NCBI RefSeq assembly: GCF_024721175.1
Contig: NZ_CP099399.1
Location: 1,054,001-1,118,000 of the forward strand
DNA from: Rhizobium sp. Pop5
GTDB lineage: Bacteria > Pseudomonadota > Alphaproteobacteria > Rhizobiales > Rhizobiaceae
DNA length: 64,000 nucleotides
Direction: 5' to 3'
Position numbers and translations under genes: made by a program. The first letter of the stretch is position 1. The number at the start of each line of letters is the position of its first letter. A model generated the notes under the pieces. That model did not search any database. It was given only the letters and a program-made list of their open reading frames with translations, and was not told where the DNA came from. Positions 45,584 to 55,728 of the stretch are shown here, piece by piece.

Positions 45584-47104
45584 ATGGTTGAATCTGAAGC
45601 CCAGGGGCGCCTTCCGGGAATCGCCCCGGTCTCCGTCGTCGACATTGGATCGAATTCCATTCGTCTGGTCGTCTACGAAGGCTTGTCCCGTTCTCCCACC
45701 ATCCTCTTCAACGAAAAGGTCCTTTGCGGCCTCGGTAGGGGCATAGCCCTCACCGGCAAGATGGATGAGGAGAGCGTCGGCCGGGCTCTGGCGGCGTTGC
45801 ATCGTTTCAAGGCTCTATCCGATCAGGCGCGCGCCTCGACCATGTATGTTCTGGCGACGGCCGCCGCGCGCGAGGCGAGCAACGGTCCTGATTTCATTCA
45901 TCAGGCCGAGACGATCCTGCAGCGCCATGTCCGCGTGCTGTCAGGCGAGGAGGAAGCGAAATTCGCCTCGCTCGGCATCATCAGCGGCTTCTTCAATCCC
46001 GATGGCATTGCCGGCGATCTCGGCGGCGGCTCGCTTGAATTGATCGACATCAAGGGCAAGGAGGTCGGCAAGGGCATCACCTTGCCGCTCGGCGGCCTGC
46101 GCCTGTCGGAATATGCCGGCGGTTCGCTTTCCAAGGCCCGGACCTTTGCCCGCAAGCAGGTGAAAACGGCGAAGCTGCTGGCGAAAGGCGAGGGGCGCAC
46201 CTTCTACGCCGTCGGCGGCACCTGGCGAAATATCGCCAAGCTGCACATGGAGATCACCAATTATCCGCTGCATATGATGCAGGGTTATGAGGTGTCGCTC
46301 GACGCCATCATGCTGTTCCTCGAACAGGTGGCGACCGCGCGCGACTCCAAGGAGCCGGCGCTGCAGGCCGTTTCCAAGCACCGCCGTTCGCTGCTGCCGT
46401 TTGGCGCAGTCGCCATGAAGGAAGTGCTGAGCGCGATGAAGCCCTCGGTGATTTCCTTCTCCGCGCAGGGTGTGCGCGAGGGCTATCTTTATTCACTGCT
46501 GTCGGAGTCCGAACGTCGCCTCGATCCGCTGCTTGCAGCGGCGGGCGAACTGGCGATCCTGCGTGCCCGCTCGCCGGAGCATGCGCGTGAACTGGCGGAA
46601 TGGACGGGCCGGATGATGCCCTTCTTCGACGTCCAGGAAACCGAAGAAGAAAGCCGTTATCGGCAGGCGGCCTGTCTGCTCGCCGATATCAGCTGGCGCG
46701 CTCATCCCGACTATCGCGGTTTGCAGGCGCTGAACGTCATCGCCCATTCCTCTTTCGTCGGCATCAGCCACCCCGGCCGCGCCTTCATCGCGCTGACGAA
46801 TTATTATCGTTTCGAGGGCCTACACGACGACGGCGCCACCGGCCCGCTGGCACAGATCGCCACGGCCCAGCTCATCGACCGCGCCAAGCTGCTCGGCGGC
46901 ATGTTGCGCGTCGTCTACCTCTTCTCGGCCTCGATGCCCGGCATCGTCAGGAATCTGACCTTCCGCAGGTCGTCGAGCCCGGATTTCGACCTCGAATTCG
47001 TCGTGCCCCCGGAGTACCGCGACTTCGCCGGCGAACGCCTGGACGGCCGCCTGCAGCAGCTCTCGAGATTGACGAACAAGAGGCTGGCGTTCAGGTTCGA
47101 GTAG
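45584..47104 (+). CDS. ppx: Exopolyphosphatase / guanosine pentaphosphatase (Ppx/GppA)
   Basis: Ppx/GppA enzymes release phosphate from the ends of polyphosphate, and some convert pppGpp to ppGpp. The 506-residue product has the ASKHA-type motifs SVVDIGSNSIRLVV (phosphate 1 loop with D20) and GDLGGGSLELIDI (phosphate 2), then a C-terminal HD-like helical domain (QAACLLADISWRAHPDYRG). It lies 12 bases after ppk1. The last 14 bases overlap the end of the convergent phytase-like gene. Confidence 0.95.
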   Translation: MVESEAQGRLPGIAPVSVVDIGSNSIRLVVYEGLSRSPTILFNEKVLCGLGRGIALTGKMDEESVGRALAALHRFKALSDQARASTMYVLATAAAREASNGPDFIHQAETILQRHVRVLSGEEEAKFASLGIISGFFNPDGIAGDLGGGSLELIDIKGKEVGKGITLPLGGLRLSEYAGGSLSKARTFARKQVKTAKLLAKGEGRTFYAVGGTWRNIAKLHMEITNYPLHMMQGYEVSLDAIMLFLEQVATARDSKEPALQAVSKHRRSLLPFGAVAMKEVLSAMKPSVISFSAQGVREGYLYSLLSESERRLDPLLAAAGELAILRARSPEHARELAEWTGRMMPFFDVQETEEESRYRQAACLLADISWRAHPDYRGLQALNVIAHSSFVGISHPGRAFIALTNYYRFEGLHDDGATGPLAQIATAQLIDRAKLLGGMLRVVYLFSASMPGIVRNLTFRRSSSPDFDLEFVVPPEYRDFAGERLDGRLQQLSRLTNKRLAFRFE

Positions 47105-48521
47105 CCTGATTTGCGGCGCACTGTTTGCGCCGCCCCTCGTATTCCCTGCCAGAACGCCGAATTACTTCGCGTTCAAAAAACTCGCCAACTTCAAGCAGGC
47201 TGAATTCATTGTTGTCGGCCTTATCTACTGCGCGGCCGGCGGAGAAGGGCAGGTTGTTGTCGTTGCCGATGATGATGTGCGTGGCATCGACGCGATCGAC
47301 GTTTTCGATCGTGACGAACGGCATGTCGTAGACGCCATCCTTGCTGCCGGCCTTCTTCTTGTTGTCGGGATCCCTGATATCAAGGAGATCGATATAGCCG
47401 ATCTTGCGGACGGCCTTGCCGGAATTGGCGTCGTTGAACTCGATCTTGTAGACGCGTTTCAGTTCGGCCGGAGCTTCGAAGCAATCCGGCTTCGGCTGCT
47501 TCGGGTCGGCGCAGGCCTTGTCCTTGGTGCCGGCGCCGCTGTCGCGCTCGATGACGAGAGCGGTGGTCTCGTCGAGCATGTTGAAGTCGCCGATCGACAC
47601 GCCCTTGTCCTCGAACGGATAGAGCCAGCTGCGGTCTGTCCACTTCTTGGAGGCGACGTCGAATTCGATGACGCGAACGGCGGTGTGGCCGTCGACCGAT
47701 TCCATCTGGCCGTCATCCTTGTAGATGGCGCCTTCGAGCAGGCCATAGAGCTTGGAGCCGTCCTTCGACATGGCGAGGCCTTCGAAGCCGCCGGAGCGTT
47801 TCAGATTGAAGACCGGCATCTTTGCGGTCGGGTTGCCCGGCAGCTGGATCAGCGGATTGTCGGGCGAAAGCACCGGCTTGCCATCGAGCGTCGTCGGGAA
47901 GACGTCGGTCAGGCGGCCGTCGGTGTCGATCTTCAGGATGTAGGGACCGAATTCGTCGCCGAGCCAGAAGCCGTCGGCAACCGGCTGGATTGATTCGATA
48001 TCGAAATCGGCGCCGGTGAGGTACCGCTTATCGGTGCCTTCGAGCACGATCGGGAACGGAGCGATCTTGTTCGGATCGGAGAGGAAGATGTTCTTGACGA
48101 CCTCAGCCTTGTTGGCGGCCCAGTCGAACTTCATCTGGTGCAGGAAGAGCATGGCATCCGAAGAATTGGCCTTCGAGCCGAAACCATTATCCGTCAGCGT
48201 CCAGAAGGTGCCGTCGGCCATCGTCTTGATGCCCGAGAAACCCTGGATCGCCTGACCATCGAAGGGGAGCTTCAGATCGGTGACACGGGCGCCGTCCTTG
48301 CCGGGCACGGTGCCGAGCGCTTCGGTGCGCTTGCGGTCCGGCGTCGTAAACTTGCCGGCATGCTTGAGGAATTCAGGCGCGTCGGCCGGAGCCGGAACCA
48401 TGGTGTTTGCAGGCAGTATCGCCTGGCCGGCGAGCTTGGCCTGAAACTCCTGCTGGTCGGCCGAAGCGGAGCCCGCAATCAGGATGAAAAGCGATACGGA
48501 AGCAAAAAGGACGTTCTTCAT
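47091..48521 (-). CDS. Phytase-like (esterase-like activity of phytase) periplasmic protein
   Basis: The 476-residue protein has a signal peptide of about 21 residues (ending ASA) and a phytase-like beta-propeller domain: QGFSGIKTMADGTFWTLTDN, DFDIESIQPVADGFWLGDEF, GFEGLAMSKDGSKLYG and TIENVDRVDATHIIIGNDNN. Members of this family are reported as phosphodiesterases or esterases; true phytase activity is not assured. GGGGGA precedes the ATG. Four PhoB-like half-sites upstream argue for a role in scavenging organic phosphate. The 3' end overlaps ppx by 14 bases, tail to tail. Confidence 0.9.
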   Translation of the reverse strand: MKNVLFASVSLFILIAGSASADQQEFQAKLAGQAILPANTMVPAPADAPEFLKHAGKFTTPDRKRTEALGTVPGKDGARVTDLKLPFDGQAIQGFSGIKTMADGTFWTLTDNGFGSKANSSDAMLFLHQMKFDWAANKAEVVKNIFLSDPNKIAPFPIVLEGTDKRYLTGADFDIESIQPVADGFWLGDEFGPYILKIDTDGRLTDVFPTTLDGKPVLSPDNPLIQLPGNPTAKMPVFNLKRSGGFEGLAMSKDGSKLYGLLEGAIYKDDGQMESVDGHTAVRVIEFDVASKKWTDRSWLYPFEDKGVSIGDFNMLDETTALVIERDSGAGTKDKACADPKQPKPDCFEAPAELKRVYKIEFNDANSGKAVRKIGYIDLLDIRDPDNKKKAGSKDGVYDMPFVTIENVDRVDATHIIIGNDNNLPFSAGRAVDKADNNEFSLLEVGEFFEREVIRRSGREYEGRRKQCAANQATRT

Positions 48522-48570
48522 AATATCCCCCGGGAACGGATGCGAATGCCTTCCGCTTAACAGGGCTTCG

Positions 48571-48610
48571 GTGTCAGCGAATTGACGGTTGGGTGAAGCT
48601 TTGGTGACGG
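48571..48610 (-). promoter_or_regulatory. Four-repeat PhoB box upstream of the phytase-like gene
   Basis: On the minus strand the 7-mers CCGTCAC, GCTTCAC, CCGTCAA and CTGACAC follow one another with exactly four bases between each, an 11-base period over 40 bases. Compared with the PhoB half-site CTGTCAT they keep the GTCA or TCA core. They lie 50-90 bases upstream of the start at 48521, a usual activator position, in the gap after the cyclase gene. Confidence 0.65.
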
Positions 48611-48626
48611 AGGGCCAAGCCGTTGC

Positions 48627-49688
48627 TCAGCCGTGCAGAATGACCGCGGGTGTGTTCAGCACGGTGACCGCGCGCGAGGAAAGCGCAATGACGCCGAGCG
48701 CCTGGCCGCGTCCCCTGAGGGCGTGAGTTCCGAGATCCTCACAGGAGATCTCGTCTGGAAATTCCATGCGCCCGGCAAGCTCGGCGGAAATCAGCACCGG
48801 CCGGTTCAGGCTGCGGCAGAGCGTCTCCAGCCGGGCGGTGGTGTTCACCGTGTCACCGAAATAGCTGATCTTGTGATGGTCGACGCCGACTTCGGCGGTG
48901 ATGATCTCGCCACCGTGAAGGGCGGCGCGAAGCTTCGGCACCTGTCCGTAATTTTTCCGCCAACTGGCGGCATTGGCTTCGATATCGGCGAGAATGTCGA
49001 AGATGCAGCGGACGCAGCGAGCGCCCTTGATGCCGCGAGCCAGCGGCCAGGTGATGATCGCGGCATCGCCGACATAGTCGTTGATCATGCCCTTGTGGCG
49101 CCTGACGGGCTCGGCGAAGGTCGCAAACAGCGAGCTCAGCAGCTGTTGCGCTCTGAGGTCGCCGTGCTTCTCGGCAAAAGCCGTGGAATCGACGAGGTCG
49201 ATGAACAGGAAGACACGCTCTTCCCTAACCGGATTGCGGTAGCGGCTGACGAGCATGCTGAGGAAAACGTCGCGGCCGAGCAGTTCCCGCACGCGCAGGA
49301 TGAAGATCATCGCCGAGCAGACGGCAAGCGCATAGAGGAAAACCTCGTAAGGCATGATGACGAGATCGAGAAACGACGATGGCTTCACCATGCCGAGCGA
49401 CGAGAGGAGCAGAGCGGCGCAGGCAAAGCCGATGCTCATCAGGATCTCGTAGATGACAAGCTCGGTAACGATGAAGGCAAAGGTCGGCAGCTTCTGGATA
49501 CGTCTGTATAGGCCGCGAAACAGCGCCTTGCGCTCGAACGCTATGATCGGCATGCCGATGAAGAGCGCGAAGATTGCCCCGACCACGGGCGTCTGATTGG
49601 AGTAGAACATCATATCATAGGCGACGCCGCTGGCAGCCAGCACGATCGTGATCAGGATCCAGTTCTGCGTCGGAGATATTTCCCGCAT
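48627..49688 (-). CDS. Membrane-anchored class III adenylate/guanylate cyclase
   Basis: The 353-residue protein has four or five membrane segments in residues 11-131 and a C-terminal class III nucleotide cyclase domain. The metal-binding aspartates are visible as FLFIDLVDST (Asp164) and YVGDAAIITW (Asp208), and the transition-state Asn/Arg as VNTTARLE. The product should be cAMP (or cGMP). Rhizobia carry many such cyclases with unknown signals. ATG at 49688 has AGAGG five bases upstream. It lies upstream of the phytase-like gene on the same strand, but a promoter with PhoB-like repeats separates them. Confidence 0.9.
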   Translation of the reverse strand: MREISPTQNWILITIVLAASGVAYDMMFYSNQTPVVGAIFALFIGMPIIAFERKALFRGLYRRIQKLPTFAFIVTELVIYEILMSIGFACAALLLSSLGMVKPSSFLDLVIMPYEVFLYALAVCSAMIFILRVRELLGRDVFLSMLVSRYRNPVREERVFLFIDLVDSTAFAEKHGDLRAQQLLSSLFATFAEPVRRHKGMINDYVGDAAIITWPLARGIKGARCVRCIFDILADIEANAASWRKNYGQVPKLRAALHGGEIITAEVGVDHHKISYFGDTVNTTARLETLCRSLNRPVLISAELAGRMEFPDEISCEDLGTHALRGRGQALGVIALSSRAVTVLNTPAVILHG

Positions 49689-49765
49689 GCCGCCTCTTCG
49701 CCGCGATGTTCGCTCCAGCCATTGTTTCAGCCGAGAAAAAGGCGTCAAGCGAATTTGATGTCGTC

Positions 49766-50014
49766 TCACAGGCTGACGGTTTCGACCTTCCTACCCACGA
49801 AGCGCAGTCCGATCTGGCCCTGGATCAGTTGCAACGCCGGTTCGCCGAAAAGATCGCGCCGCCAGCCATGCAGGGCAGCGACCTCGGCCTTCTCGCCATC
49901 GGCGGCGATCTTGTCGAGATCCTCGCTATTGGCGATCACCTTCGGCGCGACACCGTGTTTTTCCGAGATGAGCTTCAGGAGCACCTTCAAGAGCTCGACA
50001 GCAGCAGCAGCCCC
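49766..50014 (-). pseudogene. Out-of-frame C-terminal end of ribonuclease D
   Basis: About 80 codons in another frame directly continue the rnd product: alternate-frame residues [20 protein letters not shown], then [18 protein letters not shown], resemble the HRDC-type C-terminus of rhizobial RNase D. The join is at a run of four C on the plus strand (50011-50014); one more base would make a continuous reading frame of about 381 codons. The region should not be read as a separate gene even though a TTG start could be drawn at 49990. Confidence 0.75.
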
Positions 50015-50910
50015 TCGGGCGCCTGCGCCTGGCGCGGCACATGCGGCATGTCTGCCTTCGGAAGAGCAAGCGCCGTATTGACGGCCTCAACAACCGCACC
50101 GCCGGCGGCCGAGCGCTCCCAGCCTTTCGGAATGGTGCGCAGGCGGCCGAGCGCCTCGGAATCCTTGGGCTGCTGCTGGGCGATCTCGTAGATCGCATCG
50201 TCCTTCAGCACGCGCGAACGCGGCACGTTGCGGGCTCGGGCCTCGCGTTCACGCCAGGCGGCGACATATTTCAGGACCGCCAGCTCCTGCGGCTTGCGCA
50301 GGCGCATCTTCAGACGCTGCCAGGCGTCGTCGGGATGCATGTCGTAGGTTTCGCGCGCTTCCAGAATATCCATTTCCTCGGACAGCCAGGAGGTACGTCC
50401 TTCGCGATCGAGCTCCGCCTTCAGCGACAGGTAGACGTCGCGCAGGTGGGTCACGTCGGCCAGCGCATATTCCAGCTGCTTGTCGGAGAGTGGCCGGCGG
50501 CTCCAGTCGGTGAAGCGCGACGACTTGTCGATGTGGACGTTCTTGATACGGCTGACCAACTGATCGTAGGAGACGCTGTCGCCGAAGCCGCAGACCATTG
50601 CGGCGACCTGCGTGTCGAAGATGGGATGCGGAATGAGATTGCCGCGATTGAAGATGATTTCGATGTCCTGGCGCGCCGCATGAAAGACCTTCAACACTTT
50701 CGTGTCGGCCATCAGCTCGAAGAAGGGGGCAAGATCGATGCCCTTCGCCAGCGGATCGACAAGAACTTCCGTCGTCGGGCTCGCCATCTGGATCAGGCAG
50801 AGCTCGGGCCAGAATGTCGTCTCGCGCAGGAATTCGGTGTCGATGGTAATAAAGTCGGACTTGGCCAGCTCTTTGCAGGCGGCCGCCAAATCGGCGGTGG
50901 TTTCGATCAT
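49987..50910 (-). CDS. rnd: Ribonuclease D, truncated by an apparent frameshift
   Basis: RNase D is a 3'-5' exonuclease that trims tRNA precursors. The 307-residue frame has the DEDD exonuclease motifs: [11 protein letters not shown] (Asp, Glu), [10 protein letters not shown] (Asp) and [13 protein letters not shown] (final Asp/Tyr), then a first HRDC domain ([17 protein letters not shown]). Rhizobial homologues are about 380 residues; here the frame stops after [12 protein letters not shown] and the missing end continues in another frame. The catalytic core is complete, so the truncated protein might still be active. A sequencing error in a homopolymer is the first alternative. Confidence 0.9.
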   Translation of the reverse strand: MIETTADLAAACKELAKSDFITIDTEFLRETTFWPELCLIQMASPTTEVLVDPLAKGIDLAPFFELMADTKVLKVFHAARQDIEIIFNRGNLIPHPIFDTQVAAMVCGFGDSVSYDQLVSRIKNVHIDKSSRFTDWSRRPLSDKQLEYALADVTHLRDVYLSLKAELDREGRTSWLSEEMDILEARETYDMHPDDAWQRLKMRLRKPQELAVLKYVAAWREREARARNVPRSRVLKDDAIYEIAQQQPKDSEALGRLRTIPKGWERSAAGGAVVEAVNTALALPKADMPHVPRQAQAPEGLLLLSSS

Positions 50911-51040
50911 ATCATTTCATTCGCAAGGAAAAGGTCGGTTGAACCTTCCTTCTCCTTTCGGTTCGATATGTCAATACAACAGCATACGCCTTCCAGCATT
51001 GCTGGTTAAGAATCACGTCCAAACTGTGGCAAAGCGAGCT

Positions 51041-52432
51041 TCAGCTCACTCTGACATAGCTCGTCATGCCCGTCTTCTGGTGCTCGATGATATGGCAATG
51101 CAGTAGCCAATCGCCGGGATTGTCGGCAACGAAGGCAAGCTGCACCTTCTCGTCCGGCTGGATCAGATAGGTATCGGTCACCAGCGGCATCACCTCCCGC
51201 GTCGAGGAGGAAATCACCGTGAAGCTCATACCGTGCAGGTGAATCGGATGCGCATGCGGCGTCGTATTTTCGAGGTTGAAGATATAGCTCTTGCCGAGCT
51301 TCAGCTCCGCCAGCGGCGCCGTCGGGTCGGGCGTATCACCCGGCCATGGCACTTTGTTGATGGCCCAGAAGCTGTAGCCGAGCGTGCCGCAGATGCTTTC
51401 GACGGCGGTATTCTCGGCGGTGGCGCTCAGCACCAGCGGGATTTGCTCGGCGGCGGAAATATCGGCCTTGCGGACCGGATTTTCGGCAAGTGGCCCGAGA
51501 TCGCCGATATTGCGCTTCAGTGATGATCCGACCGCCCGCAGGCTGGCGATGACCTTTGGCGCCGTGCCGCGGATATCTTCGAGCGTCGCGACGGCGCCTT
51601 CTCCATCAGGCATGCGCACGGCAAGGTCGAGCCGCTGGCCCGGCCCAATCTGCAAGAGATCGAGCGGGAAGCGCTTGGGCACCGGATTGCCGTCGATCGC
51701 AATCACAGTGGCGTCGGCGCCTTCCATCTTCAGCGAGAAGATGCGCGTGACGTCGGTGACCGCAATGCGCAGCCGCACCAGCCCGCCGGCCGGCGCGTCA
51801 TATTGTGGTTCCCGATGCCAGTTGGCGGTGCGCACCGTGCCGTAGGTGCCGCTCTTGGCAGCGTCGCGCGGCCGGAAGGGCGCAATGAACTGGCCGTCGC
51901 CGCCGAGCCGCCAGTCGCGCAGGTTGAGCACCACCTCCGCGTCGAACTCCGGATCGGCCGGATCTTCGACGACGATGACCCCGGTCATGCCGTGCCCCAT
52001 CTGCGTCAGCGTATTGCAATGCGGATGATACCAGAAGGTGCCGGCATCGGGTGGCGTAAAGGCGTAATCGAAGCTGTCGCCGGTATAGACGTAAGGCTGT
52101 GTCATGAAGGGCACGCCATCCATGCGGTTGTCGATGCGAAGCCCATGCCAGTGGATCGTCGTCGGCTCGTCGAGCCCGTTTTTCAGTCGCGCCGCATAGG
52201 GGCGCCCCTTGGTCATCCTGAGAATCGGCGGCATCCCGTCATGACCCCAACTCATGATCTCCTTGGTCGGCCCCGCATCGGTCAGCATCGCCTCGGTCTT
52301 CACCGCCGTCAGCAACTGCGGCTCGGGCGCTGCCTCGGCAAGCCCGAATCGACCAGCAATGCCGATGCCGGCGCCATAGGCGCCGGCGACGGCGGATGCC
52401 TTCAACAGATTGCGGCGGGTAAGGAGAGGCAT
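51041..52432 (-). CDS. Multicopper oxidase (laccase-like)
   Basis: The 463-residue protein begins with a Tat signal ([13 protein letters not shown], residues 5-17) and has the four copper-binding motifs: HWHG (His94, His96), WYHPHC (His136, His138), HPIHLHG, and [12 protein letters not shown] (His445, Cys446, His447, His451, Met456 as axial ligand). It would oxidise phenols, Cu(I), Mn(II) or similar in the periplasm after folding in the cytoplasm. No copper export genes are adjacent. It lies 130 bases upstream of rnd on the same strand and is divergent from aspS. Confidence 0.95.
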   Translation of the reverse strand: MPLLTRRNLLKASAVAGAYGAGIGIAGRFGLAEAAPEPQLLTAVKTEAMLTDAGPTKEIMSWGHDGMPPILRMTKGRPYAARLKNGLDEPTTIHWHGLRIDNRMDGVPFMTQPYVYTGDSFDYAFTPPDAGTFWYHPHCNTLTQMGHGMTGVIVVEDPADPEFDAEVVLNLRDWRLGGDGQFIAPFRPRDAAKSGTYGTVRTANWHREPQYDAPAGGLVRLRIAVTDVTRIFSLKMEGADATVIAIDGNPVPKRFPLDLLQIGPGQRLDLAVRMPDGEGAVATLEDIRGTAPKVIASLRAVGSSLKRNIGDLGPLAENPVRKADISAAEQIPLVLSATAENTAVESICGTLGYSFWAINKVPWPGDTPDPTAPLAELKLGKSYIFNLENTTPHAHPIHLHGMSFTVISSSTREVMPLVTDTYLIQPDEKVQLAFVADNPGDWLLHCHIIEHQKTGMTSYVRVS

Positions 52433-52681
52433 AGTGTGCTCCGCGATGAGAATGCCGTCCTTTTAAAGTTGACTGATAGTTTCATCAATACGGCAGGCGC
52501 AGCCAAACTGCCGCAGCGCGGAGATCGCAGCCTCGCCATAAAGGCGTACCAAACACCCGGCTGCGCGCGCCAAGCCTTGACAAATCGGAGCGTCCATGCG
52601 CTTTTCCGCCCGATTTTCTTGTCGGCGCTTGAGGGTCTTGGAGCCCTTGCAGCCGTCTCAGCACATCCAGGATTTGAGATC

Positions 52682-54472
52682 ATGCATCGCTACCGCAGCC
52701 ACACATGCGCCGCCCTCCGCAAGACGGATGTCGGCTCGACCGTCCGCATCGCCGGCTGGGTCCACCGCGTTCGCGACCATGGCGGCGTTCTCTTCATCGA
52801 CCTTCGCGATCACTACGGCATCACCCAGGTCGTCGCCGACCCGGATAGTCCGGCCTTCAAGACGGCGGAAACCGTGCGCGGCGAATGGGTTATCCGCATC
52901 GATGGCCTCGTCAAGGCCCGCACCGAGGATACCGTCAACAAGACGATGGCGACCGGCGAGATCGAGCTCTATGCGCAGGAGATCGAAATCCTCTCCGCCG
53001 CCAAGGAATTGCCGCTGCCGGTGTTCGGCGAGCCGGAATATCCCGAAGACGTCCGCCTCAAGTATCGCTTCCTCGACCTTCGCCGCGAGACCCTGCACAA
53101 GAACATCGTCAAGCGCACCCAGGTCATCTCGGCCATGCGCCGCGAAATGGGCGGTGCGGGCTTCACCGAATATACGACGCCGATTCTGACGGCCTCTTCG
53201 CCGGAAGGCGCGCGCGACTTTCTCGTGCCGAGCCGCATCCATCCCGGCACCTTCTACGCCCTGCCGCAGGCGCCGCAGCAGTATAAGCAGTTGCTGATGG
53301 TTGCCGGCTTCGACCGCTACTTCCAGATTGCGCCGTGCTTCCGCGACGAAGACCCGCGCGCCGACCGTCTGCCAGGCGAATTCTACCAGCTCGACCTCGA
53401 AATGAGCTTCGTGACCCAGGAAGATGTCTGGAACACGATGGGCCCGCTGATGACCAAGGTGTTCGAGGAGTTTGCCGAGGGCAAGCCGGTCACCAAGGAA
53501 TGGCCGCGTATCCCTTATGACGAGGCGATCCGCAAATACGGCTCCGACAAGCCTGATCTGCGCAACCCGATCGTCATGGAAGCGGTGACCGAGCATTTCG
53601 CGGGCTCCGGCTTCAAGGTCTTCGCCGGCATGATCGCTTCCAACCCGAAGGTTCAGGTCTGGGCGATCCCGGCCAAAACAGGCGGCAGCCGCGCTTTCTG
53701 CGACCGCATGAACGCCTGGGCGCAGAGCCAAGGCCAGCCGGGCCTCGGCTATATCTTCTGGCGCAAGGAGGGCGACAAGCTCGAAGGCGCCGGACCGCTT
53801 GCCAAGAACATCGGCGAGGAGCGCACCGACGCGATCCGCACCCAGCTCGGCCTCGATGACGGCGATGCCTGCTTCTTCGTCGCCGGCGAGCCGGAAAAGT
53901 TCTACAAGTTTGCGGGTGAGGCGCGCACCAAGGCTGGTGAAGAGCTGAACCTCGTCGATCGCGACCGTTTCGAACTGTGCTGGATCGTCGACTTCCCCTT
54001 CTTCGAATGGAGCGAGGAAGAAAAGAAGGTCGATTTCGCCCACAACCCGTTCTCGATGCCGCAGGGCGGCCTCGAAGCGCTGCAGAACCAAGATCCATTG
54101 ACGATCAAGGCTTTCCAGTATGACGCCGTCTGCAACGGCTTCGAAATCGCCTCGGGCTCGATCCGTAACCAGTCGCCGGAAACCATGGTCGCCGCCTTCG
54201 AGAAGGTGGGGCTGAGCCAGCAGGACGTCGAGGATCGTTTCGGCGGCCTCTACCGCGCCTTCCAGTATGGCGCGCCTCCGCACGGCGGCGCCGCCTTCGG
54301 CATCGACCGCATTATCATGCTGCTCGTCGGCGCGAAGAACCTGCGCGAAATCTCGCTCTTCCCGATGAACCAGCAGGCCCAGGATCTCCTGATGGGCGCG
54401 CCGAGCCCGGCAACGCCGACGCAGCTGCGCGAACTCGCGATCCGGCCGATCCCGCCGGTGAAGAAGGACTGA
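52682..54472 (+). CDS. aspS: Aspartyl-tRNA synthetase
   Basis: AspRS charges tRNA-Asp; in most alphaproteobacteria it is non-discriminating and works with GatCAB for tRNA-Asn, which is known of the group rather than seen here. The 596-residue product has the N-terminal anticodon OB-fold ([19 protein letters not shown]), class II motif 2 [17 protein letters not shown], a GAD insertion and motif 3 [18 protein letters not shown] at 52682 gives the usual length. A 249-base gap separates it from the divergent multicopper oxidase. A strong terminator follows. Confidence 0.98.
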   Translation: MHRYRSHTCAALRKTDVGSTVRIAGWVHRVRDHGGVLFIDLRDHYGITQVVADPDSPAFKTAETVRGEWVIRIDGLVKARTEDTVNKTMATGEIELYAQEIEILSAAKELPLPVFGEPEYPEDVRLKYRFLDLRRETLHKNIVKRTQVISAMRREMGGAGFTEYTTPILTASSPEGARDFLVPSRIHPGTFYALPQAPQQYKQLLMVAGFDRYFQIAPCFRDEDPRADRLPGEFYQLDLEMSFVTQEDVWNTMGPLMTKVFEEFAEGKPVTKEWPRIPYDEAIRKYGSDKPDLRNPIVMEAVTEHFAGSGFKVFAGMIASNPKVQVWAIPAKTGGSRAFCDRMNAWAQSQGQPGLGYIFWRKEGDKLEGAGPLAKNIGEERTDAIRTQLGLDDGDACFFVAGEPEKFYKFAGEARTKAGEELNLVDRDRFELCWIVDFPFFEWSEEEKKVDFAHNPFSMPQGGLEALQNQDPLTIKAFQYDAVCNGFEIASGSIRNQSPETMVAAFEKVGLSQQDVEDRFGGLYRAFQYGAPPHGGAAFGIDRIIMLLVGAKNLREISLFPMNQQAQDLLMGAPSPATPTQLRELAIRPIPPVKKD

Positions 54473-54493
54473 GTTCGGCTCATTTTCGAACGG

Positions 54494-54525
54494 AAAAGCC
54501 CGGCGACTGTCAACGCCGGGCTTTT
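54494..54525. terminator. Bidirectional terminator between aspS and the serine hydrolase
   Basis: AAAAGCCCGGCG at 54494-54505 pairs perfectly over 12 bases with CGCCGGGCTTTT at 54514-54525. The stem carries A/T ends that give a T-run on both strands, so it can serve both convergent genes. Confidence 0.92.
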
Positions 54526-54539
54526 GCTATTTCGGTCGC

Positions 54540-55709
54540 TCACAAGGCCGCATAGATCGCCTCGCGCAGATCGACCGTGAACTTGCCCCACATGCCTTCA
54601 AGCGTCGTGTTCGTCAGCGCAACGACGGTCAGCCCGTTGACCGGATCGATGAACCAGCTGTGGCCGTAGACACCGCCCCATTTCAGCGTGCCGGCGGGGA
54701 AGGGGACGCCTGCCGCGACCGGGTCGGTGATTACAGACCAGCCGAAGCCGAAGCCGGAGCCAGGTTCGTATTGCTGGCGATGACCGCCGGCCTGGTCCGT
54801 CGTCATCATCGCTACGGTTTCGCTCGAAAGCAGCGGTGCGCCGCCCTTGCGGATGGTTTCGAGTACGGCGAGCACATCGCCCGCCGTTCCTGCCATGCCG
54901 GCGCCGCCCGAATGATAAGAGGCGGGATCGAAGATACGGTTCGGCGCGAAGCGGATGGGCCCCATCTGCGACATCACCACCGCATTCTCTCCCATGAGCG
55001 CCGGTTCAGGTGAAGCATCCATATAGGCGGCAGCGAGCCGACTGCGGTCGCGAACCGAAAATGCGGTATCGGCAAGACCGAGTGGCTTCATCACCAGATC
55101 AGCGATTGCCTCGCCCAGCGGCATGCCGGTTTCCGCCTCGATGACGCCGCCGAGAGCATCCATGGCAACGGAATATTGCCAGTCGCTGCCCGGCGTGAAG
55201 CGCAGCGGAGCGCTGGCAATCCGCCGGAGGTTTTCGGCAAGCGCCAGACCCGGTTGGTCAAGGCCGTCGGAAACGCCGGCGCGGGCATATGGGCCGCCGT
55301 CCTCGTAGGAGAAACTGTAGCCGAGACCGGAGGTATGGGTCAGCAGGTGGCGGATGCGGATGGTTGCTTCACCGCCATCGGGTAGCCTTGGCCGGAAGTC
55401 CGGCAGCCATCTCGTTACCGTGTCGGCGAGCCCGATTCTTCCCTGCTCGACGAGCCGCATCGCGGCGATGGTGACAATCGGTTTGGTGATGGAGGCGAGT
55501 CTGAAGATGGCGTCCTCGCGCATCGCCACGCCGTTCTCGCGATCGGCAAGGCCGGCGGCACGGCGATGGGCGATTTCTCCGTCGCGGGCGACGAGCACCA
55601 CCGTTCCCACAAGCCGCTTGTCGTCGAGCGCGCTTGTGATCGCGGCGTCGACGGCCGCGGCAAGGGGCGAATTCCTGTTGGTCTCTGCCTTTTCGAGGGG
55701 AAGACTCAT
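54540..55709 (-). CDS. Class C beta-lactamase-like serine hydrolase
   Basis: The 389-residue protein has the penicillin-binding-protein fold motifs: SxxK as SITK (Ser73, Lys76), a YxN-type YSV (Tyr179) and a KWGG/YGHS region near the C-terminus in place of KTG. No signal peptide is seen, so it is probably a cytoplasmic esterase or peptidase of the EstB/LACTB type rather than a true beta-lactamase. ATG at 55709 is preceded by AGGAGG. It is divergent from a TetR regulator with an inverted repeat between them, so that regulator probably controls it. Confidence 0.88.
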   Translation of the reverse strand: MSLPLEKAETNRNSPLAAAVDAAITSALDDKRLVGTVVLVARDGEIAHRRAAGLADRENGVAMREDAIFRLASITKPIVTIAAMRLVEQGRIGLADTVTRWLPDFRPRLPDGGEATIRIRHLLTHTSGLGYSFSYEDGGPYARAGVSDGLDQPGLALAENLRRIASAPLRFTPGSDWQYSVAMDALGGVIEAETGMPLGEAIADLVMKPLGLADTAFSVRDRSRLAAAYMDASPEPALMGENAVVMSQMGPIRFAPNRIFDPASYHSGGAGMAGTAGDVLAVLETIRKGGAPLLSSETVAMMTTDQAGGHRQQYEPGSGFGFGWSVITDPVAAGVPFPAGTLKWGGVYGHSWFIDPVNGLTVVALTNTTLEGMWGKFTVDLREAIYAAL

Positions 55710-55728
55710 CGGACTAAACCTCCTATAA

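Noticed and set aside
49766..49990. Separate 74-codon gene after rnd
   Set aside because: Its sequence reads as the C-terminus of RNase D in a shifted frame, not an independent protein.
50005..50020. Programmed frameshift signal in rnd
   Set aside because: No canonical heptamer or downstream structure is evident; an indel in a base run is simpler, so it is kept only as an alternative.
52658..54283. 541-codon open frame on the minus strand
   Set aside because: It mirrors aspS, whose family motifs are clear on the plus strand, and shows no recognisable protein features or ribosome-binding site.
54540..55709. True secreted beta-lactamase
   Set aside because: No signal peptide and no KTG motif; it fits the wider serine hydrolase family better.
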